Shown here one piece after another: positions 43,802-52,011 of a DNA stretch of 64,000 nucleotides. Source of the stretch: an uncultured Sphaerochaeta sp. (GTDB taxonomy: Bacteria; Spirochaetota; Spirochaetia; Sphaerochaetales; Sphaerochaetaceae). The stretch spans positions 372,001-436,000 of the forward strand of contig NZ_OY781063.1 in the NCBI RefSeq assembly GCF_963676285.1, read 5' to 3'. Below the pieces are notes generated by a model, which saw only the letters and a program-made list of their open reading frames with translations, searched no databases and was not told the origin of the DNA. Made by a program: the position numbers and the translations under genes. Each line of letters opens with the position of its first letter. Positions within the stretch are counted from its first letter, which is position 1.

Positions 43802-44395
43802 TTAGGCAACTACCAACGTAATTGCACTATAGACGAGTAACAACGCCAGCAACCCATTAATCAATCTCCTGGTCTTCTGTGAGGTAAGAAGATGCGAGAA
43901 CGCAGCACCAAAGGAAGCCCATAGTGAAATTGCAGAAAAACTCATCGCTGTAAGGAAAAGAGCACTCACCATCAAGGCTGATACACTCCGGTCAATGGTT
44001 CCTAGAAAAGTTGTATAGATTGTAAGGGCAAGAACCAGAACCTTTGGGTTGAAGAGCTGTAATAATAGCCCATCCTTGTAGCCTAGCAGTTTTGCTCTGT
44101 TCTGGGAGAGTGCATAGTCGGCATACAGAACACGATAGGCAAGATAGAGGATATACGCTGCCCCTACATAAGAGAACACCTTCATTACCTCGGGTAGGAC
44201 ACGTGCCAACAGGGAAGCAAAGATGCCGCCAAGGAGCATGATGGTGAAAAATCCGGTTGCTATTCCCAAGAAATACGGGATGCTACGCCTATACCCCACC
44301 TGAACTCCCATCATCGCGCTGCTGATCGTGTTTGGCCCCGGGGTATATGTGGTCACAAAGGTAAAAATGAATACCGAGACATAGTCAATCTCCAT
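43802..44395 (-). CDS. LysE-family amino-acid exporter
   Basis: 197 residues with six spans. The N-terminal TYTPGPNTISSAMMGVQ is the LysE/RhtB signature and GYKDGLLLQLFNPKVLVLAL the second. It exports an amino acid or other small metabolite by proton antiport. It faces the ABC importer convergently; a metabolic link between import and export is possible but unproven. Confidence 0.92.
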   Translation of the reverse strand: MEIDYVSVFIFTFVTTYTPGPNTISSAMMGVQVGYRRSIPYFLGIATGFFTIMLLGGIFASLLARVLPEVMKVFSYVGAAYILYLAYRVLYADYALSQNRAKLLGYKDGLLLQLFNPKVLVLALTIYTTFLGTIDRSVSALMVSALFLTAMSFSAISLWASFGAAFSHLLTSQKTRRLINGLLALLLVYSAITLVVA

Positions 44396-44440
44396 GAATC
44401 ACTCCAGCGTCAATTATAGCAGTATTGGACAGGTTTAGAG

Positions 44441-44470
44441 AAAAAAAGATCCCCGGGAAGATCCCGGGGA
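44441..44470 (-). terminator. Terminator of the FMN-binding lipoprotein gene
   Basis: CCCCGGG and CCCGGGG form a 7-bp GC stem with a 5-base loop; on the reverse strand it is followed by ATCTTTTTTTCTC. Confidence 0.88.
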
Positions 44471-44490
44471 GAAAATCATGAAATGTTCGA

Positions 44491-45789
44491 TTAATATTTC
44501 TTTGGTCCTGCAGCAAGTGCTGCCTCAACCAAAGCATAGAAATCGTTGACATGTATGGATGCACCGGCGATATCATCAGTGTGGCCGTCCTCGTCCTTAT
44601 AGGTGATCTCTTTTGGATCCTGGGTGGAGAGCAGGTATGCCTCAACAGCAGCAGCCTGTTCATGCCACTCCTTGCCGATTGCACTCCGTGCCAACATGCC
44701 ATATTCACCATCAGCAGCAACCTGCTTCTTGTCACGGCCGTCCTTGTCCACTGCACTCCAGTACACATCCTCAATGTTGCCGTTGTTTACCAACATGGAG
44801 ACATAACCTTTCCAACCAGAGGAACTGAAAGCCTCTTCGCTGGCATAATAGGAACCATCCTTGAAGGGACCAATCTCAGTCGGGCCTGCCGCAAGTGCTT
44901 CCTTGGCAAGGTTGTAGAGAGCATCAACATGGATGGATACACCTGCGATGTCATCAGTGTGCCCATCGTCATCCTTGTAGGTGATACCATCAAGGTCCTG
45001 GGTCTCAATCAAGTATGCCTCAGCCTTGTCAGCCTGCTCATACCACTCTGCCTGTGCACCGCCGAACTGGACCATTTTGTAGTTACCTGCCTTGTCGTAC
45101 GGCTTCTTGTCATCGCCTGCTCTATTGACTGCACTCCAGTTGACAGCAGCAATGCGGCCATTGAGTACGGTCAAGGAGACATATTCTTTCCAACCAGAGG
45201 AAGGATAGGAATCTGCAATGGCGAAGTATGCACCATCCTCATAGGGTCCACGGCCAACAGGACCAGCAGCAAGCGCTTCGCTTGCAAGGTCAAAGAAGGC
45301 ATCAACATGGACGGATACTCCGGCGATTGCATCGGTGTGACCTTCATCATCCTTGTAGGTGATGGCGGAAGGGTCCTGGGTTTCAAGCAAGTATGCCTCA
45401 GCCTTCTCAGCCTGTTCATACCACTCAGCCTGGGCGCTACCGAACTTGACCATGTTGTACTTGCCAGCCTGGTCATAGCTCTTCTTATCAGCGCCAGCGT
45501 TGATGTTAACTGCATTCCAGTCAGCATCAGTGATCTTCCCACCTTCGACAGTAAGGGTTACTGTCTCCTTCCAACCGGAAGAAGCAAAGGTGTCACCTGC
45601 GGCGAAATACACGCCATCAGCGTACGTTTCGGTTGATGCAGTTGCTGCAGGTGCCGGTGTGGAAACAGTCGGCTCAGCTTTCGGTGCAGCAACAGCTGCC
45701 TGGGTCTCTTCACTCTCTGACTTGGCGCAGCCAACAAAGACTAGCATGATAGCCAAGACGGTCAGAACCAGCAATAGATGTTTCTTCAT
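44491..45789 (-). CDS. Lipoprotein with three FMN-binding-like repeats (PplA-like)
   Basis: 432 residues from MKKHLLLVLTVLAIMLVFVGC; lipobox FVGC with Cys21 lipidated. A Ser/Thr/Ala/Pro spacer (22-54) leads to three tandem repeats of about 125 residues (about 56-177, 182-303, 308-428). Each runs DGxYFA, SSGWKxxVxLTV, WxAVNxxGxDKK, EWxEQA, YKDxxGHTDxIAG. The segment D-x-IAG-(V/A)-S resembles the FMN-attachment motif D-x-(S/T)GAT of FMN_bind proteins, but Ser occupies the usual Thr position (Ser159, Ser285, Ser411). If flavinylated by an ApbE enzyme, it would present three flavins on the outside of the cytoplasmic membrane. It is divergent from the type II NADH dehydrogenase. No ApbE gene is in the window. 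Confidence 0.85.
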   Translation of the reverse strand: MKKHLLLVLTVLAIMLVFVGCAKSESEETQAAVAAPKAEPTVSTPAPAATASTETYADGVYFAAGDTFASSGWKETVTLTVEGGKITDADWNAVNINAGADKKSYDQAGKYNMVKFGSAQAEWYEQAEKAEAYLLETQDPSAITYKDDEGHTDAIAGVSVHVDAFFDLASEALAAGPVGRGPYEDGAYFAIADSYPSSGWKEYVSLTVLNGRIAAVNWSAVNRAGDDKKPYDKAGNYKMVQFGGAQAEWYEQADKAEAYLIETQDLDGITYKDDDGHTDDIAGVSIHVDALYNLAKEALAAGPTEIGPFKDGSYYASEEAFSSSGWKGYVSMLVNNGNIEDVYWSAVDKDGRDKKQVAADGEYGMLARSAIGKEWHEQAAAVEAYLLSTQDPKEITYKDEDGHTDDIAGASIHVNDFYALVEAALAAGPKKY

Positions 45790-46242
45790 CGTAAGATACT
45801 CCTCAAATACTTGAAATCGTTCAAACATTATTTATATATAATCATATACTGATTCTTGACACTCATGCAATATCGTCATAAAATTATCAATATAAATTTT
45901 CAGTAACGAGATAGTGTCAATAATTTCTTACAAAGACTAAACTTATTAGTAATAGCATACCCATTGTTTTACTCTGATATCAAAAATGTGCACAAAAAAT
46001 ATTTTTCATTTTCTTTACTGTAAGTAATGCTTGTAGGAGAATTACCTTACACGAAGTAGTGTTTTGTAGCACAAGATTATTGAATGATATGTGTATTTTG
46101 TATCGATAAAAACATGGTATAATTGCATTAATTCCTAGTTTTATGCTAGAGTGCCTTCTTGTGAGACTAGGTGGGTTGGTAAGACTCTTCTCACCTTCCT
46201 AATAAATCTCGCTGTACCCGTACAGGGCCAACAAGGAACGTG
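45790..46242. promoter_or_regulatory. Divergent AT-rich promoter region between the lipoprotein and ndh2
   Basis: 450 bases without a gene. TATAAT at 46118-46123 with a weak ATTTTG 17 bases upstream is a candidate promoter for the NADH dehydrogenase, giving a leader of about 110 bases that ends in AAGGA before the start. For the lipoprotein only generic AT-rich boxes and an AGGAG ribosome site before 45789 are visible. Confidence 0.45.
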
Positions 46243-48237
46243 ATGATGGATAAGAAACAGATTGTTATTTTGGGTGGAGGCTATGCAGGTGTGCATGCAG
46301 CAAAAGCACTGCACAAGGCATTCAAGAAGCAGAAAGACAAGGTTGAGATTACCTTAATCGACAAGAACCGCCACCACATTCTCATGACCGAGCTGCATGA
46401 GGTTGCAGGTAATCGTGTTGATGAGGCATCGGTCAAGATCTCCTTTGACCGTATTTTCTCAGGCAAGATGGTTAGGGTTGTACAAGACAAAATTACCAGC
46501 ATTGATTTCGAGAAGCAGGTGCTAGCTGGAGAAAGGTCCTCCTACTCCTATGATCAGCTTCTTATCAGCACTGGAGCCCAGACTGCCGATTTCAATATTC
46601 CAGGAGTTAAGGAACACGCTTTCTATCTCTGGAGTCTTGAGGATGCATTGAAGCTCCGCACCCATATTGAATGCACGGTACGTAAGGCTGTCAAGGAAGC
46701 TGACGAGGAAAAGCGCAAGCAAATGCTCACATTCGTTGTGGCAGGCGGTGGTTTTACCGGTGTTGAGCTTATTGGCGAGCTGACCGAGTGGCTTCCCATC
46801 CTATGCAAGAAGCACGGTATCGACTTTAAGAGAGAAGTACGCTTGATCAACTGCGAGGGACTGGGAAATATTTTGAATATGCTTCCTGAGAAACCTCGAG
46901 AGAAGGCCGTCAAACGTATGGAGAAGAAGGGTGTTGAGATTATGCTCAACAGCCTGATCACCAATGTTGAAGCAGATAGATTCACCACCAAAAATGGTGA
47001 TGTCATCAAGACGGAGACTCTGGTATGGACCTGCGGTGTCCGTGGTACTGAATTCTGCGAAAGACTCCCCCTCACTGATGGAAAGATCGGAAGGAAGGCA
47101 GTCAATGAGTTCATGCAGAGCCCCGATCATAATAACGTCTATCTCGCAGGGGATGGTATGTGGTTCATCGAAGACAACCGAGCAGTACCACAGATAGTTG
47201 AGGCTGCAGAGCAAACTGCAAAGACGGCTGCCGACGGTATTGTCTATACCATCAAGCAGGAACTTGGGCTGAAAGCAACTCCTCCAAAACCATACAAGTC
47301 AAATTTCCATGGATATATGGTGTCCATCGGCGGAACATACGCGGTTAGCCATACTGCTGGGATCTCTCTCTCAGGATTCTTCGCCATGGCACTCAAGCAT
47401 TTGGTGAACCTGTATTATCAGAGTGGGGTTTGCGGAGTTAACGCAATATGGGGCTACATCAAACATGAGATTCTCGAGGTCAAGGGCAGACGTTCACTGA
47501 TTGGTGGAATGGCCACCTATAAAATACCTTCCTACTGGACTGTATTCCTAAGAATGTATCTGGGTGTTATGTGGCTTATTGAAGGCATCGGGAAAATCAA
47601 CAAAGGATGGCTCACCGACACCACTGGTTCGAAGGTATACTGGGGTGCTCCAGCTGGGGCAGAATCAGCTGACAGCTGGGCCTCTGCAAGCCAGGAAGCT
47701 GTTGAGACCGTAGCATCAGCTAGTCAGGCAGCGGTAGAAACGGTAGCATCAGCTAGCCAGGCAGCGGTTGAGACAGTAGCCTCTGCAAGCCAAGCGGCAG
47801 GAGATGCAGCTGCTGGTGCAGTTGAACAGTTTGCACCACCTCTTCTCTCTGAGCCTCTTGCCATCTTCACCTGGATAAACGACACCTTCGTGGCACAGGC
47901 TCCCTACTTCTTTCAGATTATGATCGTCCTCGCAGAGCTGGGTATTGGCCTGTTGTTCCTGGCCGGTCTCTTTACGTTCCCTGCAGCCATTGTCTCGCTT
48001 GGACTCTCTGTCATGTTCCTCATTGGAGCTCTGGCAGGCAAGGAGATTCTTTGGTATATGGCAGTATCCATTGTAATGCTCGGTGGAGCTGGAAAGGCTT
48101 TCGGATTGGATTACTGGGTTATGCCCTATATCAAGAAGCTTTGGAACAAGACCCCACTCGCAAAGAAAACCTATTTCTATCTCGATGAACCTGAATTCAC
48201 GAAGAAGCAAATGGAAAGAAAGTTGGGCAGGAAGTAG
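46243..48237 (+). CDS. Type II NADH dehydrogenase with C-terminal DoxX-like membrane domain
   Basis: 664 residues from MMDKKQIVILGGGYAGVHAA. The N-terminal 420 residues are a two-Rossmann NDH-2: FAD motif GGGYAGVHA, STGAQTADFNIPGV, NADH motif VVAGGGFTGVE, and NNVYLAGDGMWF. Residues about 425-664 form a membrane domain with four spans (WTVFLRMYLGVMWLIEG and later AELGIGLLFLAGLFTFPAA), like DoxX and like the extra domain of Listeria Ndh2. Between spans lies an Ala/Ser-rich linker of four 11-residue repeats. It should reduce a quinone with NADH without pumping protons. AAGGA lies 5 bases before the start; GTG 46240 and ATG 46246 are alternatives. The polyprenyl synthase gene follows 6 bases later. 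Confidence 0.92.
   Translation: MMDKKQIVILGGGYAGVHAAKALHKAFKKQKDKVEITLIDKNRHHILMTELHEVAGNRVDEASVKISFDRIFSGKMVRVVQDKITSIDFEKQVLAGERSSYSYDQLLISTGAQTADFNIPGVKEHAFYLWSLEDALKLRTHIECTVRKAVKEADEEKRKQMLTFVVAGGGFTGVELIGELTEWLPILCKKHGIDFKREVRLINCEGLGNILNMLPEKPREKAVKRMEKKGVEIMLNSLITNVEADRFTTKNGDVIKTETLVWTCGVRGTEFCERLPLTDGKIGRKAVNEFMQSPDHNNVYLAGDGMWFIEDNRAVPQIVEAAEQTAKTAADGIVYTIKQELGLKATPPKPYKSNFHGYMVSIGGTYAVSHTAGISLSGFFAMALKHLVNLYYQSGVCGVNAIWGYIKHEILEVKGRRSLIGGMATYKIPSYWTVFLRMYLGVMWLIEGIGKINKGWLTDTTGSKVYWGAPAGAESADSWASASQEAVETVASASQAAVETVASASQAAVETVASASQAAGDAAAGAVEQFAPPLLSEPLAIFTWINDTFVAQAPYFFQIMIVLAELGIGLLFLAGLFTFPAAIVSLGLSVMFLIGALAGKEILWYMAVSIVMLGGAGKAFGLDYWVMPYIKKLWNKTPLAKKTYFYLDEPEFTKKQMERKLGRK
47680..47802 (+). 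repeat. 33-bp tandem repeats inside ndh2
   Basis: Three full units (47680-47712, 47713-47745, 47746-47778) and a partial fourth encode ASASQ-(A/E)-AVETV. Units 2 and 3 differ at few positions. They lie in the periplasm-facing linker between membrane spans. Confidence 0.85.
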
Positions 48238-48243
48238 GTAATC

Positions 48244-49230
48244 ATGTCAGAGTTTTGGGACGATGAGCCTCATATTCAAGCACAACTTCAGGTAGTCCGC
48301 AACACTATTGAACAGACTGTTGCTACAGCACATGGTTTTATCAGGCCAATCCTGGAAGACCATGTGAACAGCACCGGCAAGATGCTTCGTCCTGCCTTGG
48401 TCCTCATCACCAGCATGATCGGCGATGAGGATCGTAGTGAGGATGCAATCAGGGTGGGCTCAGTCATTGAACTCATTCATCTTGCATCTTTGGTGCATGA
48501 TGATATCATCGACGGTGCCCAAAAAAGACGGGGAAGAGCCTCAGTCTTTGCCAAGGTCGGAGCTAAGCAAGCTGTTTTGGCAGGAGATTTTCTCTTGGCT
48601 CGTGCATTGATGCTTACCAGTGGGAAAGAGCGAGGGATGGACAGCCAGATTGTATCACGTGCCTTAACGCGACTGTGTGAGAGTGAACTTGACCAGGATG
48701 CTGGACAGGGGGACTTTTTCATTGACCGAAGTACGTATCTGCGCCGTATCGGTGGAAAGACTGCCAGTCTGTTTGCTCTCAGCTGTTACAGCGGAGCGGC
48801 GCTGCAGGAAATCGATGATGCAACCAATAAACTCGCACACCATATCGGTTACTGCATGGGAATGGCATTCCAGATCCAGGATGATATCCTTGATTATATC
48901 GGAAGCAGCAAGAAACTCGGCAAGCATACCGGTGGGGACGTCAAGAGTGGAATCCCTACCCTACCACTCATCTGTGCACTGGAGATAGAGAACGAGTTGG
49001 ACAAGCATGAGCTGAAAAGTGTCCTCACCGATAGGAAAATCCCTTTGGACCAGCGCACCACAACGAAAGTACTTTCCTTAGTCGAAGAACTGGGTGGTAT
49101 ACAAAAAGCGCAATTTCTTGCAGAATCCTATAGAAAGCGAGCTTTGGAAGAAATACACCGCCTCGGCAATCCTGAGGTTGAGCGTATGCTGACTTCCCTG
49201 TTTGAAAAATTATCTGCTCGCTCAGTATAG
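48244..49230 (+). CDS. Polyprenyl diphosphate synthase
   Basis: 328 residues, all-helical isoprenyl transferase. The first Asp-rich motif is VHDDIIDGAQKRRG and the second FQIQDDILDYIG; GKMLRPALVL is also conserved. It condenses isopentenyl diphosphate units to make a long-chain prenyl diphosphate, the side-chain precursor of quinones. Its position directly after the NADH dehydrogenase suggests the quinone that enzyme reduces, as with DmkB in Listeria. Chain length cannot be judged safely; undecaprenyl synthase is a different family. Confidence 0.9.
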   Translation: MSEFWDDEPHIQAQLQVVRNTIEQTVATAHGFIRPILEDHVNSTGKMLRPALVLITSMIGDEDRSEDAIRVGSVIELIHLASLVHDDIIDGAQKRRGRASVFAKVGAKQAVLAGDFLLARALMLTSGKERGMDSQIVSRALTRLCESELDQDAGQGDFFIDRSTYLRRIGGKTASLFALSCYSGAALQEIDDATNKLAHHIGYCMGMAFQIQDDILDYIGSSKKLGKHTGGDVKSGIPTLPLICALEIENELDKHELKSVLTDRKIPLDQRTTTKVLSLVEELGGIQKAQFLAESYRKRALEEIHRLGNPEVERMLTSLFEKLSARSV

Positions 49231-49238
49231 GAATTGCT

Positions 49239-49511
49239 ATGAACACTACACATAATCTTGATCCCGACCTCACAGGAGAGGAGCGGGTCTTCCACGAAGC
49301 ATATGACAGGACATTATTGTACCTCGAGAATCGACAGAAGATATCTCCCCTTTCACTCATCGACATCGAAGGGGAACTTCATCATCTCACTGTGTATGAA
49401 GGGCAGGATTGGGTTGGACGTGGAGAATTGAAGAACAGCGAGATCCAAGGGCAGATTTATGCCTACATTGCATTCATTGACAGGATAAAGAAAGAGCTAC
49501 AGAACAAGTAA
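49239..49511 (+). CDS. Small conserved-looking hypothetical protein
   Basis: 90 residues, soluble and acidic, beginning MNTTHNLDPDLTGEERVFHE and ending AYIAFIDRIKKELQNK. I do not recognise the family. The central IDIEGELHHLTVYEGQDWVG looks like a small beta domain between helices. It starts 8 bases after the prenyl synthase stop and is the last gene of the ndh2 operon, so a role with that operon is a reasonable guess. Its 3' end carries the left arm of a terminator hairpin. Confidence 0.7.
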   Translation: MNTTHNLDPDLTGEERVFHEAYDRTLLYLENRQKISPLSLIDIEGELHHLTVYEGQDWVGRGELKNSEIQGQIYAYIAFIDRIKKELQNK

Positions 49512-49527
49512 TCGCCCTGTAGCTCTT
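49492..49527. terminator. Terminator between convergent genes
   Basis: AAGAGCTACAG and CTGTAGCTCTT form a perfect 11-bp stem with a 14-base loop; the left arm is in the end of the small hypothetical gene. The reverse strand continues TTCTTTAT, favouring termination of the DUF438 gene. Confidence 0.65.
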
Positions 49528-49545
49528 CAAATGCAGATTGCATGA

Positions 49546-50769
49546 TCAACCAAGCAATGTCTTCTGACCATCCAGGCTTCTCAGCTCAGAAATCTCTTCC
49601 GTCACCTCTAGTACACCCAGATACTCCTGATTGTTGTTTCTTACTGCATAGTATCGGATCAGGATGAACTTAGAACCTTTCTGAATCCAGAAAGACTCAC
49701 TGTCCTTGATCCCTGCCTTGAAGTCAGAGACCAGCTTCTCTACAACAGAAAGGCTCTTCGGTGGATGGCAATGTTCAACATCACGTCCGATGATACTCCT
49801 TGTTCTTGGGAATACACGTTCCTTTCCCTCACTGAAGAAACGGACCTTGTCATCGGCACCAACAAAGGTGATATCTGCTGGCATGGTATTCAGCATCCAA
49901 GTCAGCTCTTCCAAGGTGAAATGACCACTAGGGAGCGTAACCTCTCCACTTGTCTCCTGTTTGGAGGCAAAATCATCCTTTCCACTCATGGTAGCATTCC
50001 AGCGATACCACGTGGTTGCATCCGAGGGACTTGCCCCTTCGATCCCACCATTAAAGCAGTATCCGATGTCTGCACTATCGCGAGCAACAGTCAACCAGGC
50101 GTCTTTATCCATGCAGCCCTGAAGCATCGGCATGAGAATATTGTTCTCCTTGTCGATCATGCTTCTCACTTGCTCTTCGACATGGGTAAGTTCAGTCTCG
50201 AGAACCTTGTCTGAGGATTCAAGGGTACGGATCAGGAGCTTATACAGGTCCCTGATTTCGTCATCAACTCCCCACATAACCTTTGGAGGAGCAGTTATCC
50301 CAGCCTTCTCCAAATACGGGAAGAAAAGGTTCTCCTTTCTAGAATAGTGGTTATCGAGCTTACTAAGGCTCTTGAGTGCTGAGAGAAGGTCAGCTCTGGT
50401 ACGTGCAGTATTGTCTTGTTTGTACGCTTTCACTGCAGCTGAAAACGCTCCATCAAGGAAAGAGAGCAAGCCTTCATTTTCCTTCAGGAACACAAATGCA
50501 GGATGGCCGGGGGTTTGTTCGATGGTCTTTCCACCATGAATCTCTTCCACACTGCCACCAAAAATGGAAGCATGTACATCACAGAGTTTCTGTACCTGCT
50601 CAACATTGATTTCTCCAGATTCAATCAGCATCTTTTCAGCTGCTGCCAAGTCTTCTGCACTGATAGTCCCGAATTCTGCTTCAAACTCCTGTTTCACCGA
50701 ATCGGAGGATGCTCCTGCGTGCAACTTTTCAATTATGGTTTTCAGGCGTTGGATCTTTTTCTCATCCAT
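49546..50769 (-). CDS. DUF438-hemerythrin-PAS protein
   Basis: 407 residues. An N-terminal DUF438 region (about residues 1-75) is followed by a hemerythrin-like helical domain (about 85-230), with His in GHPAFVFLKENE and DNHYSRKENLFFPYLEK. A C-terminal PAS-like domain (ITFVGADDKVRFFSEGKERVF, then RSIIGRDVEHCHPPKS) ends the protein. The architecture is common in anaerobes and suggests sensing of oxygen, NO or redox through the iron site or through the PAS Cys/His. It has no catalytic output domain. The CBS protein lies downstream on the other side of a hairpin, not in the same transcript. Confidence 0.88.
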   Translation of the reverse strand: MDEKKIQRLKTIIEKLHAGASSDSVKQEFEAEFGTISAEDLAAAEKMLIESGEINVEQVQKLCDVHASIFGGSVEEIHGGKTIEQTPGHPAFVFLKENEGLLSFLDGAFSAAVKAYKQDNTARTRADLLSALKSLSKLDNHYSRKENLFFPYLEKAGITAPPKVMWGVDDEIRDLYKLLIRTLESSDKVLETELTHVEEQVRSMIDKENNILMPMLQGCMDKDAWLTVARDSADIGYCFNGGIEGASPSDATTWYRWNATMSGKDDFASKQETSGEVTLPSGHFTLEELTWMLNTMPADITFVGADDKVRFFSEGKERVFPRTRSIIGRDVEHCHPPKSLSVVEKLVSDFKAGIKDSESFWIQKGSKFILIRYYAVRNNNQEYLGVLEVTEEISELRSLDGQKTLLG

Positions 50770-50809
50770 ACAAACTCCTTCAATTTAATTCCTACTTAAA
50801 CAGTATGAT

Positions 50810-50839
50810 AAAAAGCGCCCCGAAAGTGAAGCGCTTTTA
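50810..50839 (-). promoter_or_regulatory. Hairpin between the CBS gene and the DUF438 gene
   Basis: AAAAGCGC and GCGCTTTT form an 8-bp stem with a 12-base loop, flanked by A and T tracts on both sides. It follows the end of the CBS gene on the reverse strand and precedes the DUF438 start; it is most likely the CBS-gene terminator. Confidence 0.7.
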
Positions 50840-50866
50840 TGAAAAAGATTTATGCTATGGCCTCTT

Positions 50867-51310
50867 TTAGTAGGCATTCGTAATATAGTGCTCCAATTCG
50901 CCGATCTCAAAGTCACGCTCCTCAAGAGCTGCCTTGACCACATCACCGATGGAAACCATACCAACCACCTTGTCCGCATCCACAACTGGAAGATGGCGGA
51001 ACCTACCTGCGGTCATAAGCTGGAGGCAATCATCAAGATTCTGCTCTGGCTTGATGCAGGTAACTCCTACCGTCATTACTTCCTTGACAGGGATGCTGGC
51101 TGTATTGAGATGCTCCAGCCTATGGGAAAAATGGCGGATGATATCACGCTCTGAGAGAATACCCTTGATATCTCCATTCTCATTAAGTACCAACAATGCA
51201 CCAATCTTATGCTCGGTAAGTTTCAAAAGGGCATGAGCCAAGGTATCCTCAGGTGTGATACTGTAAACGGTGCTTCCCTTTTGGTCCAGAATTGATTGTA
51301 CGTTCGCCAT
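50867..51310 (-). CDS. CBS-domain pair protein
   Basis: 147 residues made of two CBS domains and little else: residues about 10-65 (ITPEDTLAHALLKLTEH, then GALLVLNENGDIKGILSERD) and 75-140 (VKEVMTVGVTCIKPEQN, HLPVVDADKVVGMVSIGDVV). Stand-alone CBS pairs usually bind adenosine nucleotides or related ligands. The regulated partner is unknown. Confidence 0.88.
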   Translation of the reverse strand: MANVQSILDQKGSTVYSITPEDTLAHALLKLTEHKIGALLVLNENGDIKGILSERDIIRHFSHRLEHLNTASIPVKEVMTVGVTCIKPEQNLDDCLQLMTAGRFRHLPVVDADKVVGMVSIGDVVKAALEERDFEIGELEHYITNAY

Positions 51311-51466
51311 ACATAACCTCCATTTCGTATATTATCTAACTCCCTTCTACCACAAGCGTACTCCACCAGTAGCAATTTCGCAAGGAAATAATGGGATACA
51401 TATCTGCATCGAAGGGCCGTTAATTCCTTTATTCATGTCCTATACCCACAATATATGCACATATGA

Positions 51467-51495
51467 TTGTCAATAGCAAGTAAATTTGCTATACA
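51467..51495 (+). promoter_or_regulatory. Promoter with palindromic operator upstream of the split permease
   Basis: TTGTCA (51467-51472), 17 bases, TATACA (51490-51495). The inverted repeat TAGCAAGTAAATTTGCTA (51474-51491, arms TAGCAA/TTGCTA) lies in the spacer, so repression by a dimeric regulator is likely. The regulator is not identified. Confidence 0.65.
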
Positions 51496-51525
51496 TTATC
51501 ATATCCTACCTACAAGGACCTTCAC

Positions 51526-52011
51526 ATGAACCTGATACTCTATAGTGTTACAGCACTTTTATTGGTACTCTCATTTCTCAAGGACAGGGAAAAGACAAAG
51601 AAAGCGCTTTTAAAAGCGTGGAGAGCCTTTGAGAATATTCTTCCCCAATTTCTTGTCGTTATTCTATTCGTCAGTCTCCTGCTCAGCATCCTCGACCATG
51701 AGACCATTGTAAGGATTATTGGCAAGGACTCTGGATGGATTGGTGTTGTCCTTGCTGCCATTGTAGGCTCGGTTACCCTGATACCAGGCTTTGTGGCATT
51801 CCCCACTGCTGCCCTGCTTCTTGAGGGAGGGGCCGGCTATATGCAGATAGGGGCCTTCATCTCAACCCTGATGATGGTGGGTGTAGTAACCTTACCTATT
51901 GAAATACAGTACTTTGGAAAGCGTTTGACGCTGTACCGAAATACGCTTGCATTCATATTCTCATTTATTGTTGCTTTCGCCATTGGTACAGTCTTGGAGG
52001 TGGTATTATGA
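51526..52011 (+). CDS. YraQ/DUF318-type permease, first half-protein
   Basis: 161 residues with four spans. GSVTLIPGFVAFPTAALLLEGGAGY is the characteristic re-entrant-type segment of YraQ permeases, followed by ISTLMMVGVVTLPIEIQYFG. YraQ permeases are about 300-340 residues with two such halves; this gene supplies one and the next gene the other. Its stop overlaps the next start (ATGA). The substrate is unknown; relatives are linked to metalloid or thiol export. Confidence 0.8.
   Translation: MNLILYSVTALLLVLSFLKDREKTKKALLKAWRAFENILPQFLVVILFVSLLLSILDHETIVRIIGKDSGWIGVVLAAIVGSVTLIPGFVAFPTAALLLEGGAGYMQIGAFISTLMMVGVVTLPIEIQYFGKRLTLYRNTLAFIFSFIVAFAIGTVLEVVL

Noticed and set aside
44551..45636. A 361-codon plus-strand frame opposite the FMN-binding lipoprotein
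   Set aside because: It is a shadow of the repeated coding sequence on the other strand, which has signal peptide, lipobox and repeats.
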